From the NCBI RefSeq assembly GCF_036323735.1, contig NC_086024.1, positions 74,783,924 to 74,847,923 on the forward strand: 64,000 nt of DNA, read 5' to 3'. The translations under genes and the position numbers were made by a program. This stretch comes from Rattus norvegicus. Its lineage: Eukaryota; Chordata; Mammalia; Rodentia; Muridae. The notes beneath the pieces are model-generated. The model did no database searches and was not told where the DNA came from. It saw nothing but the letters and a program-made list of their open reading frames with translations. This document shows, one piece after another, positions 22,304 to 35,584 of the stretch (the first letter of the stretch is position 1; each line of letters begins with the position of its first letter).

Positions 22304-22918
22304 CTATAAAGAACAAAACCGCTTCTTAAATGCTGAAAAATCATACAGGACAATACAATATTGTGGGGAATTTAAGCACGAAACAGTTAAAAATTCAGCA
22401 ATATTATGAATTCTACTTCCCATTTCCACACACAAAAAACCCTATTACTGAGTAGAAATAAACAAATGTATTCAAACTACAATGTAGTAGTTATCGTCCA
22501 TAAATTGAACATAAACTGTATATATATTATCCCAAAGTGGAGGCTGAACACAAAAAATGTATCTATTTAGATCCCTCACAACTTTGGTAAACTGTAACTG
22601 GACAGTTTTGATTAAATAATCAGATTTCAGTCACTTCTGGTAAACAAATGTCTATCAACCTTGGGTCAGCTCATACAGTATTTTTTTTTAAGTCAATATG
22701 TGACTGCTAAATCGTCCTTTTAGTTTCTGAAGAAGTCCAAGAACACTGAGACATGACAGTTTGCAGACACTGCCATACCACTCATCAGTGCCAGTTACAG
22801 TGTAGAAAACAATGACTACTAATTTAAAGTGTCCTAAAGGGGACACCTGCTGACTTTAAAGCTCTTACTATGGCTTCACTTTAATGCCCTCTTTTATTTA
22901 TTATGATGTTGCTAAAGT

Positions 22919-22975
22919 AAAAAAACAAAAAACAAAAACAAAAACAAAAACAAAAAAAACAAAACAAAACAATAC
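22919..22975. repeat. (AAAAAC/AAAAC)n repeat
   Basis: Imperfect A-rich array of AAAAC-type units; poly-Lys/Thr in translation only. Confidence 0.85.
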
Positions 22976-24699
22976 AAAAAAAACCCCACTGACATTAAGT
23001 TTGGGTGAGAATGAAAGGAAAGCTTTACTTTGCTTAGTCACCTCATCTCGTTCTCTCGTGAATGGTTATACCTTCTATACCGATACCACAGTGTGAATTC
23101 AACTACCATCATTTGAATAACTAACTGTAACAAGACAATTCAAAGTATAAGCAGCAATTCTCAATATAATTAAGTATGTGCTTTGAAATCATAATAGAAA
23201 CATTAAGGTGGCAGGAAAGAAATAATTATAAAATGAGTCAACCTAAACATTTAAAATTCAGGAACTTTAAAAAATACTTTTAAAAAACTCATGCTAATGA
23301 ATTATGAAAAATGCCTACAAAATAGCATCTATTTAATAACTACAGGTAACAGGTGTAATGAAATATACTAATACTAATTTACTAATAATTCTGAAAATAA
23401 TTCATTCAACTCATATATACTATTACCAAGGTAAATTTGTTAATTTAGAATTTTTAAGATTTTATTTGATAGTTTCCAGACTCAAGTGGTTCATTAAATA
23501 AAGGTATAATTCAGCAACTACCCTAATTTGAAAACACTTCAAATAATATACAGTATGTGTGTTAAGATGCTAAATATCTCATACATTTAAACCACTTGTC
23601 AGTTCCTGCAGTTGTTAAGCCATCATTCAATGGTTATACTTGAATATGAACAGCACGTAGCACTCATCTCTATCAATATTAGTACATAGTTACTGATAAT
23701 GTAAGAAGCAGCTAAGAACGGTAAGATCAATAGTTTAAGAATTACATTAAAATCAGTAATCAAATTTTACTTTATAATTTTTACCAGTACAAAAACTTAT
23801 TTAAGTTCATAATTTGTTTCTAAAATAATTTAAGACAGATGCTACACTTCCCTTCACTAACTATACAAGTATTCACTAACACAAACTTAAAAGCTCAATA
23901 AAAAACTTTACCATCACAAATCAACTCATTTTTTAATAAATTCTTTTTGTGGGAATCAAACACTGACCAGCTTCCAGGCACAAGAAGAAAAGTGGTTCAA
24001 CAACTTTAGCTAGGTTATTTAACAAAAAAATATTATACTCATTTCTAAAATTAGTAATGTAAACTACATTTCTGCACCCTTCCTATATAGATATACATAT
24101 TTGTTTATATCTAGTAAACGATACTACTTTTAATACTTATTTACGTCTCTATGCAAATAGATATTTTACATCATTATTTCTGCTCTATCACCCATCATTG
24201 CAGCATGAAGCAATCACACTAAATTCTTAATTTTTTGTTCTAATATCACTGCTGAAAGAATTAATGTCTATTTTACAAATCATTTTAAGTTCATGTATAA
24301 TCACCTATAACAGTATATAGCATAACGATATAATCAACAAATTTAAATGAAATTATTAAATGAATATTTTATTGTACTTTTATTTTATTTATTTTTAGAC
24401 AGGGTCGGTCTATACAGTCCTAGTCAACCTGGAGCTTGCTATATAGAACAGGACAGCTTCAAACTCACAGAGATCCTCCTGTCTCTGTGTTCTAAGCACT
24501 GGGACCTACGTTTTATTTTAATTATAGAAATTTTTATTAAGCAGAATTGTCTTTCATGAGAATCCTAGGGGTTATAAAATAGAATCTTTCAAAAAGGTCC
24601 TTTTTAAGAGTCCTGTAACTAGTTCTCCTTTTGACAGACAGCATGACCAAGAAGGAAACCTCTAGCTCTTGTCAAACTCCTCCTTTTTCTTGCAGTGAC

Positions 24700-24718
24700 G
24701 TGTGTGTGTGTGTGTGTA

Positions 24719-24750
<32 letters not shown>

Positions 24751-24751
24751 T
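24700..24751. repeat. (TG)n microsatellite
   Basis: TG run with two TATG interruptions, upstream of a decayed ID-like head (GACAAACACTCTGCCACTGA). Confidence 0.9.
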
Positions 24752-26366
24752 AACATTGTTAGACAAACACTCTGCCACTGAGATACATTCCCAGCCCCTT
24801 TTCTCCAATTTTATCAAACCTAAAGAACATGCAGGCCAATGACTGATGCCAGTCTTGCTGGTGACAATACAGAATGTAATTTGGTTTTCAATAGTTTAAA
24901 ATGTTGTAATATTAGAGAACAGGGATTTGTTCTTTATAACTGAAATGTAACATGTATTTTTTTTTCCAAAGGCACCAAATTTTTTGTTGACAAAGTCACT
25001 AAAATAGGCTATGAGAATCACTCTTTTAAAATGAAGGTCAGTCCGGCCCCTTTACCCTCACTATGACAGAGGTTAGCAACTTATTTTCTTCTTAAAAACA
25101 CACTCACACACTTGACAAACACACAGAGAGAGCCCTTCATGGCTTTTATACAGAATAAACCTACTGGCTTTTCCCTAAATTGGAATTAAAGGTTAAAAAG
25201 GGTTCATATCGTTAATCTGACTTTTCCTTAAACTGAAAAAAAAAAGGCAATCTAAAATATAAATTAAAAAAAAAACTTTAGTAAAAAACATTACACATTA
25301 CTCAGAAAAAGAAAATCCCAAATCCAAACAATAAAAATGGTAGAGCTAGTATCTGTATTTTAGAAAAGAGAAAAAGAACATACTTTACTGGAAAGTACGG
25401 GGGGTGGGGGGGGAGAATCAAAGTTATTTTAATTTCCATTCTTTACTATTAGTTTTATTACATTATTTAAAAAAAATATTTCCTTAAAATTCTGTGAATT
25501 AAAAAAGGTAAGAAGTCATAAATCATGAAAAATACAAAATTGTTAAGCTTCACTGTAAGAAAATATGCCCAGAAAAACTTAGGGCAAAATGTATGTAAAA
25601 ATTTGAAAAGAATGAACAAATCACCCTGCAAGCATAGGTAAAAATAAACCTACCTACATAAAATTACTAATATGTTATCATACATGTGTCATATATTAAA
25701 GTAATCTGGACTAAAACTGAGATTATTTAGAAGTATATCATCACCTAGAATTATACTATATCCATGTATCTTTAGGTAAAATCAGTTTCAAAACATTCTT
25801 AGGTAATATTTTTACTCCCTATGTACTTCTGGCTTAGATAAATTTTAGAAATCTTTTACTAGGTCATGAATACTTGCTACCAAGTTGAAAAATGATGTTT
25901 CTTATCCTAATATGATCCTAACAGTTACATCTACTTTTAGGACTAATATATAAGAAATACATTACACTTCCTAGCATTCCTATTAAGTGGTACTTATTAA
26001 CAGCTGCTACATTTGAGCCACACTATGAAGAATTAGTTTTCTCCCCACCTGTATTTTTTAAAGTCTATTTATTAAATTGTTCTTTTCTTAATAGTAGATT
26101 GTAGGGTGAAGTTAGATTTAAGGAAGGTACTCGGAACTAACCTATGATGGAAACCACTACATCTAAAATGAAAACAAAAACAAATATAAAAAACTCGAAG
26201 ACACATTTCATCCCTAAGCAATTATACCAAGAGCTTGCCCAACACCTCTAATGATCACGTGGATGATCTTTAGCATTCTAGAGAATAGCACGTTTGCAAT
26301 ATAAAGAGGTGGTTTGGAGTTAAGGAACTCAGCAATACAAACAAACACGATAGCTAAATGCTGTAC

Positions 26367-26507
26367 CTTCCTCTGCTCTTGAACCTTCATGATCAGTCAT
26401 TCTAGTAGAGGCTGACCTAGACTGATTAATGATTCCTGAAGGGATGTGGGGCAGCTCATCATCTCCCAGATCAGTTATCATGTCGCAGAGGTTTGTCCTG
26501 TTGACCC
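26367..26507 (-). CDS. Strn3: Strn3 exon 9 (alpha-specific cassette, second half)
   Basis: 141 nt, acceptor ATTTACAG, donor GTACAG (weak: +3 to +6 are ACAG, not AAGT). It encodes VNRTNLCDMITDLGDDELPH, then IPSGIINQSRSASTRM and TDHEGSRAEE. It is Ser/Arg-rich with several potential phosphosites (SRSASTR). The length is a multiple of three, with phase 1 at both sides, so it can be skipped alone or with exon 8. The weak donor fits alternative use. Confidence 0.94.
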
Positions 26508-28293
26508 CTGTAAATTAACGTCAGCAGTAGAGGTTCATTTAATAGCTACCGCCTGACTTGCTGGCAGCCTTACTAAAGCAACTTACTAACAAAACAGGCT
26601 TTTAAGAAGTCCAAGCTATTAAATATCATCTTATACACAATTTTCTAAAATATTCTGAAAACATTTAAATATGTTGTACAGTCACAATTTTGTGGCTTTG
26701 TGGATACTGGATAGATCAGTAATAAGTAACACTGTATTTGAAACATATAGAGGGGGAGAGAAAAACTTCTTTCTATCACTCAACTTAAATTCTGTAAGTT
26801 CAGCCATAGAAAATGCTATTAAATCAATGGAAAAAGTTAGTATTTAAAGCTGAGATTTACTAGTCCATAAAACAAAACATGGGCCTTTCAATGTAAATCA
26901 TTGTTTTTAAAAGTCAAAGAAATACATACAAAATGGCTTTTATGAGGGTGCAACAAACAATTAACTTTCCCTGTTGTTTTTATGAGTATTTTCCCACCAT
27001 ATTGGGGAATGTCCCCAATTGTGAATGAATGTCATTCACAATTTAACCCAACTTGTTAAAAGTTGTTTCTTAGAATTATTTACCTCAAATTTTCACTTTC
27101 CCAAATTAGAAACAGATTTTTCCTTGAGTTCTTTGAAATTCGTGTAATGACAGAAAAAGTCAGCACTGTCATAGGCCATAAATTTAAAAAATAATTTCAA
27201 CTAAGGCCTAGATAACACAAAACTCAAAGAGTATATACATACCAGTTATGGTATACTCTTTTACTATGAATTACATAACTGAGTTACATAGTATACTTTT
27301 AAAATATGAGTTACACAAGATGAAACTTAGTTTTAACCATGTCAAAGAAAATTTAGGGGAAAAAAAGCATTTAAAATCAGCATAAAAGGAATGAAAATAA
27401 ATTCAAGGTCAAACATCATGTCCTCATATTCATCAGTATGAACACTAATGAGCTCACTAAACAAGGCTGCTTTGTGATTAAAATCACCGGCAGGTATTTG
27501 AAGATCAGGTAGCCCACAGGAAATTCATTTATCTATGGATAAATAGATATCTATGGATAAATAGAATGAGAGGCAACTGGAGGCCAGTATAGAATGGAAA
27601 TAAATGAAAATTTGCACATTATTTTATAGTAGTCCCTAACTAAAAATGGTTAAAAAAAAGTCAATTTTTTAATGTGTGCAATATATGATATCCTCTAAAT
27701 TTTCCAAAAGAATTATAATGGAGAAACTGTGACTTGAGCATTTTTTCCTTGCCAGTGATGCAATCATAAATTCTCTAAACAAATGAAAAAAACAAAAGAA
27801 AAAGCAATGCTGACTGGATATCCAACAACCAGGTAATTCAATGTGAAAGAAAGAAAATCTTTCTCACACACAAGTCTTCTTTATAACTTTCTGACTTGTG
27901 ACTACTGCAGTTAAAACTCTGCAATCAAATATTAATAATTCTACAACTTATAAAGAGGAAAAAAGTTATATTTTATAAAATAATTTTCCCTTAAATTTCC
28001 TTTAAATTTACTAGACTATGTTAGACTCAATTTTTTAATAATCTTCATGCCCATTTACTGTCTATCAAATCTGAATACCACCAATTAAATTATCATCTAC
28101 TCTACTGCTTCCTCCATCAGCACTGCCAAGTACTTCGTTCTTCTCGAATAAAGACTCCTAAGATCATCCACTTAACCTTACACACGCTTCATGTGTTTTT
28201 CTATTCCATCCTTTACTTTGACACAAATCTCCTTAACTCTCCATATAATACAAATTATTCTGCATTCTGCTTTGATTGATTGAATCTGCCCTT

Positions 28294-28296
<3 letters not shown>

Positions 28297-28324
<28 letters not shown>

Positions 28325-28350
28325 TCCTCCTCCTCCCCCTCCTCCTCCCT
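28297..28350. repeat. (CT)n with CCT-rich extension
   Basis: Pyrimidine-only run (CT then CCT/CCTCCT) on the plus strand, purine on the Strn3 transcript. Confidence 0.9.
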
Positions 28351-29339
28351 CTCTCACTCTTTCTCCCACCCTCCTGCTTGCTCTCATGCAGGCAAGCGTG
28401 TGCATGCATACACACACGTTTGGCCTATACAAATCCTATGTATTTCTCTATCCAAATCTATTTCCTCAGAAAATTTTTTACTAATTTTTTTTTGCTATAA
28501 GAATTTATTATGTGTCCGTGTGCTTTAGTAAATACTTATGTGTGGCTTTAGTAACTACTTATAAATAATTTTGTTATGATAGCTAATAACAAGCATTAAG
28601 AAAATTTCTAAAGCTTTATCTTGTTTTAGAAAATATGGAAAAATAAATTCCTAAGAAAGTAGACTTGGAAATACAGAAGGGAGTAGGGATGACTATTAAA
28701 GTCATTGCTTAAATCTAGGCTCTAGAATTACATAATAATATCTTTACATGCTTACAGCTAAACATTAGTCTAAGTAGCACAATGCCAATTTTAGAAGATG
28801 AAACTTCTCTACTCTTATACTAGTTTCTCAAAAGCTGTCAAAAGATGGAAGCAGATTTCATTACGAGAGATCATAGTGTCTGCTCTGCCAAGTAGAGCAC
28901 CTTTCAACTGCAAATGAATCAGTACATTTACTCAGGTACCGAGGACTGAGCATAAGGGCTTGCACATGCTAGGCCATAACTGACTCTGTCCACCTCTTCA
29001 AATGCAAGCTTACTGCATCTTCATATGAATCCTAAACCCAAAGATTCTAAATAATTTAACAGTTTTAAATGCTGAAGTATTATTAGTATGAGATTATTAT
29101 GCCTAATGTTAACATAAATATCAATGGCTTAGAGGCTCAGTGGTTTCCTATAAAAACATTGGTTGAGTTAGGTTTAGGACACACACCTGTAATTCTGGCA
29201 CTTGAGAGGCTGAGGCAAAAGGATTGGGAGTCTGAGATAAGCCTGGACTATACAGTGAGGCTCTATCTCAAATACAAGTAATAAAATACAATAAAAATAC
29301 TTCTTCAGTTCTTAAACATTGCAGGGATTTAAAAGAAAT

Positions 29340-29341
<2 letters not shown>

Positions 29342-29378
<37 letters not shown>
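29342..29378. repeat. (GT)n microsatellite
   Basis: Perfect GT run interrupting a B1-like element whose body resumes at about 29380 and ends in the poly(A) at 29461-29482. Confidence 0.92.
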
Positions 29379-29824
29379 TAGCGGCTTACACTTCTAATCC
29401 TAGCAATCTAGAGATAGAAATAGGTGGATCAAGAGTTTCAAGGCCAGCCTAACCTATTTAAAAAAAAAAAAAAAAAAAAAAACCTCTGCTTTAGAAGAGG
29501 GGAGGAGATTTCTAACTTTTAAGTGAAGAAAACTACTATGAATTATAAAACACAACACATCTACTCTTAACTGTGACTTTCAGATTTTACATAAATGTAC
29601 ATTCCTCTAAATAGGCTGTAGCATGATGGGAACATCCGTAAACTGACCACTGTTACTTACACACTCAAACTTTATCTTCCTTTGCACACTACTTATAGTA
29701 CTTTCTCCAAATCTAAAGCTAACATTTTTCCTTTCTTAAATGTGGTCTTTGCTAACCCATAATGGTTAAGAGGCAAACAGTTTTATCTTCTGACTATGAC
29801 TATAATTAAAATAAACCTTTCACA

Positions 29825-29927
29825 GGGGTTGGGGATTTAGCTCAGCGGTAGAGCGCTTGCCTAGTGAGCACAAGGCCCTGGGTTCGGTCCCCAGCTCCGA
29901 AAAAAAGAAAAGAAAAATAAATAAATA
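29825..29927 (+). mobile_element. ID element 3
   Basis: Consensus ID with A-rich tail. A perfect 15-bp target-site duplication (AATAAACCTTTCACA) flanks it at 29810-29824 and 29928-29942. Confidence 0.96.
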
Positions 29928-30610
29928 AATAAACCTTTCACATTGTTAGAAATAATCTCAGGGTCTTGAAGAAACAAAAAAGAATACATACCAAAAAGCA
30001 AGAGAACACTGAGAATAAGTAAGTGTGCAGAGCCTAAACCGCCAACGTTTTAACCTGGCTTTTATCCCTGATGTAAGTGGTGACTGTGTCTCATGCTATC
30101 GGTGGGACTCAACTTTCATAATCTCACCTGAAAGTTCAGGAAGTGAGTCCTTACAGGCTATCTTTAAAAAGAAAAAATTAAGTTTCTCACAACATGGCAA
30201 CTGTTGTTTTAAATAAATGTGACACTACAATATTGAAGAAAAATAAGCAGAACTATGAAGTTAGTCTGTGGCTTTAAAAGTGCACTGACTCTTGAGAGTA
30301 TCTTACTGACCTGAGATGAAAATAACTGAAAAGGAAAAGGTGGGAAGAGTAACCCAGAGCACAGGATTGACTGGCCCATTTGAACACTGTGGAACATTAG
30401 ACCGGGAATGGGAAGAGCCGAGGAAAAGCTAGTTAGACAATGGAGAAGATGAAAAGAAGGGATGGGGAGGGTACTAACCTGAGATTAAAAAACAAATGAA
30501 CAGACAAACAAACAAAAAACTCAATGGTTTGTTTACATTTTGAAGCTAGGATCTCAAGTAGTTCAGGTAGGCCTTAAATTTCTGATCATCGTACTTTTCT
30601 GTATGCCAAG

Positions 30611-30694
30611 TGCTGGAGTTACAGGCATTTGTCACCGCGCCTATTTCAGGTCTGCTGGAGTTACAGGCATTTGTCACCGCGCCTATTTCAGGTC
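30611..30694. repeat. Exact 42-bp tandem duplication
   Basis: The unit at 30611-30652, starting TGCTGGAGTTACAGGCATTT, is repeated without a mismatch at 30653-30694. It lies at the 5' end of a decayed minus-strand B1-like element. Confidence 0.95.
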
Positions 30695-31999
30695 TGCTTA
30701 AAAGTATAAAACTGAAGCCACAAACAGAAAATAAATTATTCTTTGTATAATAACATCCCTTTGCTATGAGATAGATTCGCCTTTCCCAATGTATTGATTG
30801 ATATTCTATTAGAAAATGTACAGTGATCCTATAACATTGGTGAAGGAAATGGTAAAATCACTCTATATATTGAGAGGGCAGGCAAGTTACTCTAGAGAAC
30901 ATTAAATGAATCCTTTTATCAAATATGATAAAACTTGAACTTATGACAAGAATTAAAATCATTTTATTGCACCCACCTTGCAAGACTTTTATGCAAGTAT
31001 TCTATTCTAATCTTCCCACTCAGTAAACTCTTTATTATACAAAGGCCCTACTACATTTTTCAATTAAAGAGGCTGACCCCTTCCACTCTTCATTTCCTGT
31101 GCATTGATTCTTTTACACTAGCCAATCAATAAGACTTTAATTGGACCCCAGCTAATGGGAAAAAGACACAGTCACCAATTGCACTGGAATAAAAACCAAG
31201 TATACTTTCTGTCTCAGTGTATTTTGCTCTTTGGAAAATCATTCTCTTGACCAAGAGTAAAGTTTGCTTGTTCAGATACTTCACTTGGAATGGCGGTGGT
31301 CTCTCTCTTTGCAATACCCTCAATTTATTTCTAATGTTAATATACATGAGATTAACTAGAAAAATTAAAACAAGTTGCTCTGTTAAAAAAGAAGATTGTA
31401 AATATATATATATAGTCTCAAAATGTGAATCTGTGAAATCCAGAAAGGCTATAAATCTTTTGAAGAAAACAAATTAGAGCAGGCTCTCATGCAGCACAAG
31501 TGGACCTGAAATTTTCTATAAGCTGAAGATGCTGCTGAACTTCCAACCATCTTGCCTCTCCTTGAGATTACAAATACGTACCCCACACTGTGTTTATGTG
31601 GTACTGGAGGCAGGATTAAAACTGCATGGATGCTAGAGCAAGCATTCTACTGCCTCAACTATATTCCCAGCCCAGTTTTATGTTCTCAAGTCAACACAAA
31701 TTTTATGCAGTACAAAAATAACAACTGGCTAAGAATAAAGACAGTAATAATACAGTTTCATTCTTTTCATGTTAAAGACAAATAACAACTAAAAATGTTT
31801 AAAAGCATTTTAGTTCCTCATATTCTAAATAAAGGGTTCCAGGTTTTTTTTATGTGAATCAATCAAGTGTATAATGCTCCCAATGCTATAAACCGTGTGC
31901 TATTTAATCATCATGCATTTATATAGCTTTACTGAACTAACACATGTAGTAAAAAATGGAGAATGTCAAAAGATAGAAAATTCTATGAAAATGAGGTTT

Positions 32000-32153
32000 T
32001 GTTGTTGTTTTGTCTCAAGATGGGGTTTCTCTGTGTAGTCCTGGCCATCCTGGAACTTAATCTGTAGACCAGGCAGTCATGGAATTCAGAGATCTTTCTG
32101 CTTGTGCCTATCCCAGTGCGAAGACTAAAGGTATACACCACCACCTGGCTGAA
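32000..32153 (-). mobile_element. B1 SINE
   Basis: GATGGGGTTTCTCTGTGTAG through CCAGTGCGAAGACTAAAGG and CACCACCTGGCTG; a full-length but mutated B1 in the sense orientation of Strn3. Confidence 0.85.
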
Positions 32154-33032
32154 ACTGATATTTAAAAATTAAAAAAATATTTTTCTCACCCTCACTCCAC
32201 TCTCAAGTATACACCATTAACCCTAGCTCTTTTCTACAATTGTTTATTTGATGTATTTTGTCATCACAATGAAAAGTTGACCAATAGAAGTATCTAATAC
32301 AGGTGTGTATTTTTAAAAAAGATATAACTGCAACATACAGGATTTGGTGCTATTCAAGGTTCTGGGTATCTACTGGTGGTCTTGAAGCATCCTCAGTTAG
32401 GACACTACCACTTTTCCTTAAACTACATCTACATGACAGATTTACAGTCAATGTTTTCATACTGAACTCTGAATTCATCCATTTTTAATTTATAATTTCA
32501 TGAAGAAAATGTGGAAAGTAAACAATTCCTCTGTCCCTGCCCTTCCTACACAGATGTGTACCTGATATTTATATAAATATTTAAAAATCAGAAACAACTT
32601 TAAAGTTGAACTAACAGAGACCAGGTCAAATGCACAGAAGTATTATATGAGTACAAAAGTTTAGGTTTTGGAAACTAAAAAAGGGTTAAGGACGTAGCTG
32701 AGGAGTAAAGCATGTGCATGTGTAAAACTTAAGGTTCTATACTCAACATGGTCAAAAGCCAGAAGGTTCACTTTGGACGATGTGGAAGAACACATCCTAG
32801 CCCTAGGTTGAAAAAAAGAGGCAGAAGGAATACAAGTTCAATGGTAGCTTGGGCTAGATTGAGGTCCTCAAAACAAGTAGACTCTCTTAAGAGAAATCTA
32901 CAACCACACTCTTGGGTATGTCCTACTTTATTTCTGAGCACCTCCCCTTTCTCTTAATCCTCATACTTAAATTAAATCTATGTTAAAATAACTTTTGTAA
33001 AATCCCAACTCCATGTCTGGATGGACAGATGG

Positions 33033-33062
33033 ACAGATGGATGGAGAGAGAGAGAGAGAGAG
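33033..33062. repeat. GACAGATG/GA-rich microsatellite
   Basis: Short GGACAGAT units followed by a GA run, just before ID element 4. Confidence 0.75.
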
Positions 33063-33080
33063 AATAAAAAATAATAAATT

Positions 33081-33189
33081 GGGGCTGGGGATTTAGCTCA
33101 GTGGTAGAGCGCTTACCTAGGAAGCGCAAGGCCCTGGGTTCGGTCCCCAGCTCAGAAAAAAAGAACCAAAAAAAAAATAAATAAATAAT
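33081..33189 (+). mobile_element. ID element 4
   Basis: ID core with extended AATAAATAATA tail. An 11-bp duplication (AATAATAAATT) lies at 33070-33080 and 33190-33200; being AT-rich, it is less diagnostic than the others. Confidence 0.92.
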
Positions 33190-35473
33190 AATAATAAATT
33201 AAGTTAAACCGTATAACATACAAAAGGCTTATATATAAAAGTATTTCAAAGTTTTAGGAAAATATTACATGCAAATATTCTATGCAGTTAATTTCTGACC
33301 AGCAGTAACAGTTAAATTTTACTTTTGCCTTTGTATTCATAAACTTTAAACAAACAAAACACAAAGTCTCACTAATATAGCAGCTAGCTAGGCTAGTCTT
33401 CAACCTCCTATATAGCCCCGGCTGCCATTGAACTTGCCAGGGCTACACACATAAGCCCTGTCTCAAAACAAAGAAACACAAACAAAGCAATAAAACAAAA
33501 AAGCCTTCAGAGGCTAGATATATTTCTACTAACTCTCAAAAAGATCTAGATCTATTCATAGTGTATACAGACGCAACATTAAAATATTTAGGTTAGGTCA
33601 GTACACGGTATGTGTAATATAACCCGAAGTTACTTTAAAATAAGACATTTTCCATCACTCTTTTTGGGGTGGGGAGTTACTGTTGTTTGAAACAGGGTTT
33701 CTTTGTGTAATTCTGGCTGTTAGAGCTGTAACTGTTAGATCTGGCTGGTCTTGAACGCAGAGATCTATCAGTCTCTGCCTCCCCTGGGATTTAAAGGCAT
33801 AAGTACTGCCCAGTTATTTTATTTCTTAAAAATAAAACTTAAATCCTAAAATTCAAATGTGATTTTATCTAAACTGCAATCAACCATGCAATAGTACCTA
33901 CATACTCAACATGCATATATTATAGTAAATGGTGTTAAAACTAAACAGAGCCCCAGCCTAGCACGTAATGTTTTAAGATATAAGTAGTTCATAACACATT
34001 CTGAAACTTCCTTTTATTCCCATGCAACAACACAACTAGCACTAAGTTATAAAATTGTCAGAAGGTGGGGATTAACTCAGTAGTAAAGCACTTGCCTAGC
34101 AAGCATAAAATTCTAGTTTCAGTCCCCAACATCAATGAAGAAAGGGAAATGAGGAAAAGGAAGGAAAGGAAAGAGAGGAAACTAACAGGTGAAATTCTCA
34201 AAACTCCAGTTAACTCCACAATAAATTAAATGATTCAAAAACTGTGTTATTGCAGAGAACACTACTTCTGATATTCCTGCCATTTCATAAGCCAATGTAT
34301 CTAGAAACAGGACCAGGAAGGAATGTCTCTGTCTTAGTCTTTGTTTTGCACTATTTTAGACCTTGACACACTTGTTACTTTACTCTTTAGCTTTATCTAT
34401 TTATTTATCTATCTATTTGAGATAGGGTCTCATGGCAATCATGGCTAGCATGGAGATCCCCAGGTTCAGGCTGGCCTTGAACTTGCATAGATCTGACTGC
34501 CTCTACTTTGCCTTGTGAGTGCTGGAATTAAACATCTATGCCTGGGAAGGTTTATTTTATGTGTGTGGATGTTTTGCCTGTGTGTATATTTGTGTATCAT
34601 GTGGATGCAGTACCCATCTAAACAACGAGGGCACAAGTCCCTCTGGGACTGGAACTATGTAGCTGTTTGCTAACAACCATGTGCATGTCGGAATCCAACC
34701 CAGGTCCTCTTCAAGAGGAGCAAGTGCTCTTAACTTGATATACTTTAATAAAAAAATAAACAAATAAAAATGTTGGCCTACAAGTCAATAGCTAATTCTA
34801 AATGAAAATTTTCCAAACAAAATTTCAAGGCTCTCCATTACTGTCGCAGATGAGAGGATTTTCCCTGGGTGTTCGCAAGAATAACTCACAAAACAGAAAG
34901 TTACCTGTCTCAGAGGTTCATACTTTTACAAAGAGCACACATGCAGGCACTCAAAGAGAACCAATTATGGACGAAATAGCCCTTCTTATCACCTCTTATA
35001 GTACCATCGCCTCTGCCAAATGGTGTAGTCAAGTAAATATTACTCAGAAAAAGAATATGGCTGCTAAGTGTCCTTGAATTATGACCAAAAGCAAAAAACC
35101 TGAGGAAGGATTACCTACCCCGCTTACTTAAAGATTCTCCAACTAAGAAATGCTGCTAATAAGGAATACCTTTAAGTAGAAAATAGAAGAATTTGGACTT
35201 TCTTTCCTTCTGAACAAGTTTCTATTATTTTGAATTCCAAAGCCAATATTCCTTTTAATTTGACAAATCTTTAAAGTTTTGAAATCTTTTCACCTTTATC
35301 TTACATATTTGAAGAATTTTCTATTTGACCAATTACACACCCTCTATTTAAATTACACAACAGATAAAGTTTAAAGTTAGTTGCTCCCTTTATGGCATAA
35401 AAAGTAAACTTGCATTAAAAAGCCGACTTTCCAACATCAGCATAGGAAAAGTAGCAGTCACAGCTGCACTTAC

Positions 35474-35584
35474 TCTTTGCCCCTCTCTTCCCCTTCCGCT
35501 CCTTCTTGTACTGCTCCTTCAGCTTACTCATTAGCCCCTGGTCTACATCCCAAACCTCAGCAGTGGGGGAGAGGTCATCCTTAT
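35474..35584 (-). CDS. Strn3: Strn3 exon 8 (alpha-specific cassette, first half)
   Basis: 111 nt, acceptor TGCATGTAG, donor GTAAGT. It encodes DKDDLSPTAEVWDVDQGLMS followed by a strongly basic stretch, KLKEQYKKERKGKRGAKR. Phase 1 at both ends, 37 codons. With exon 9 it makes 252 nt, or 84 codons, equal to the length difference I recall between human STRN3 isoforms (797 and 713 residues). The basic cluster resembles a nuclear-localisation or membrane-charge motif, but that role is inference. The exon sits between introns of 5.4 and 9.0 kb, typical of a cassette exon. Confidence 0.94.

Larger units (their letters stand above)
22304..26366 (-). other. Strn3: Intron 9 (4.1 kb)
   Basis: Strongly AT-rich and almost free of young repeats. 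It holds (AAAAC)n at 22919-22975, a decayed minus-strand B1 near 24395-24510 and a TG repeat at 24700-24751. Low repeat load beside an alternative exon could reflect constraint, but conservation cannot be judged from this sequence. Confidence 0.85.
26508..35473 (-). other. Strn3: Intron 8 (9.0 kb)
   Basis: Long AT-rich intron inside the alternative cassette. Contents: CT repeat (28297-28350), GT repeat (29342-29378), poly(A) (29461-29482), ID elements 3 and 4, a 42-bp exact tandem duplication (30611-30694), B1 elements (about 32000-32153, 33680-33815 and 34418-34537, all minus), older ID-like remnants (about 32685-32750 and 34064-34135), and a B3-like SINE (about 34545-34740, minus). No coding exon seen. 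Confidence 0.85.

Noticed and set aside
29825..29927. tRNA gene, because the ID core has tRNA-like A and B boxes
   Set aside because: ID elements descend from a tRNA-Ala-like BC1 RNA; the copy has an A-tail and target-site duplication and no full cloverleaf, so it is a SINE.
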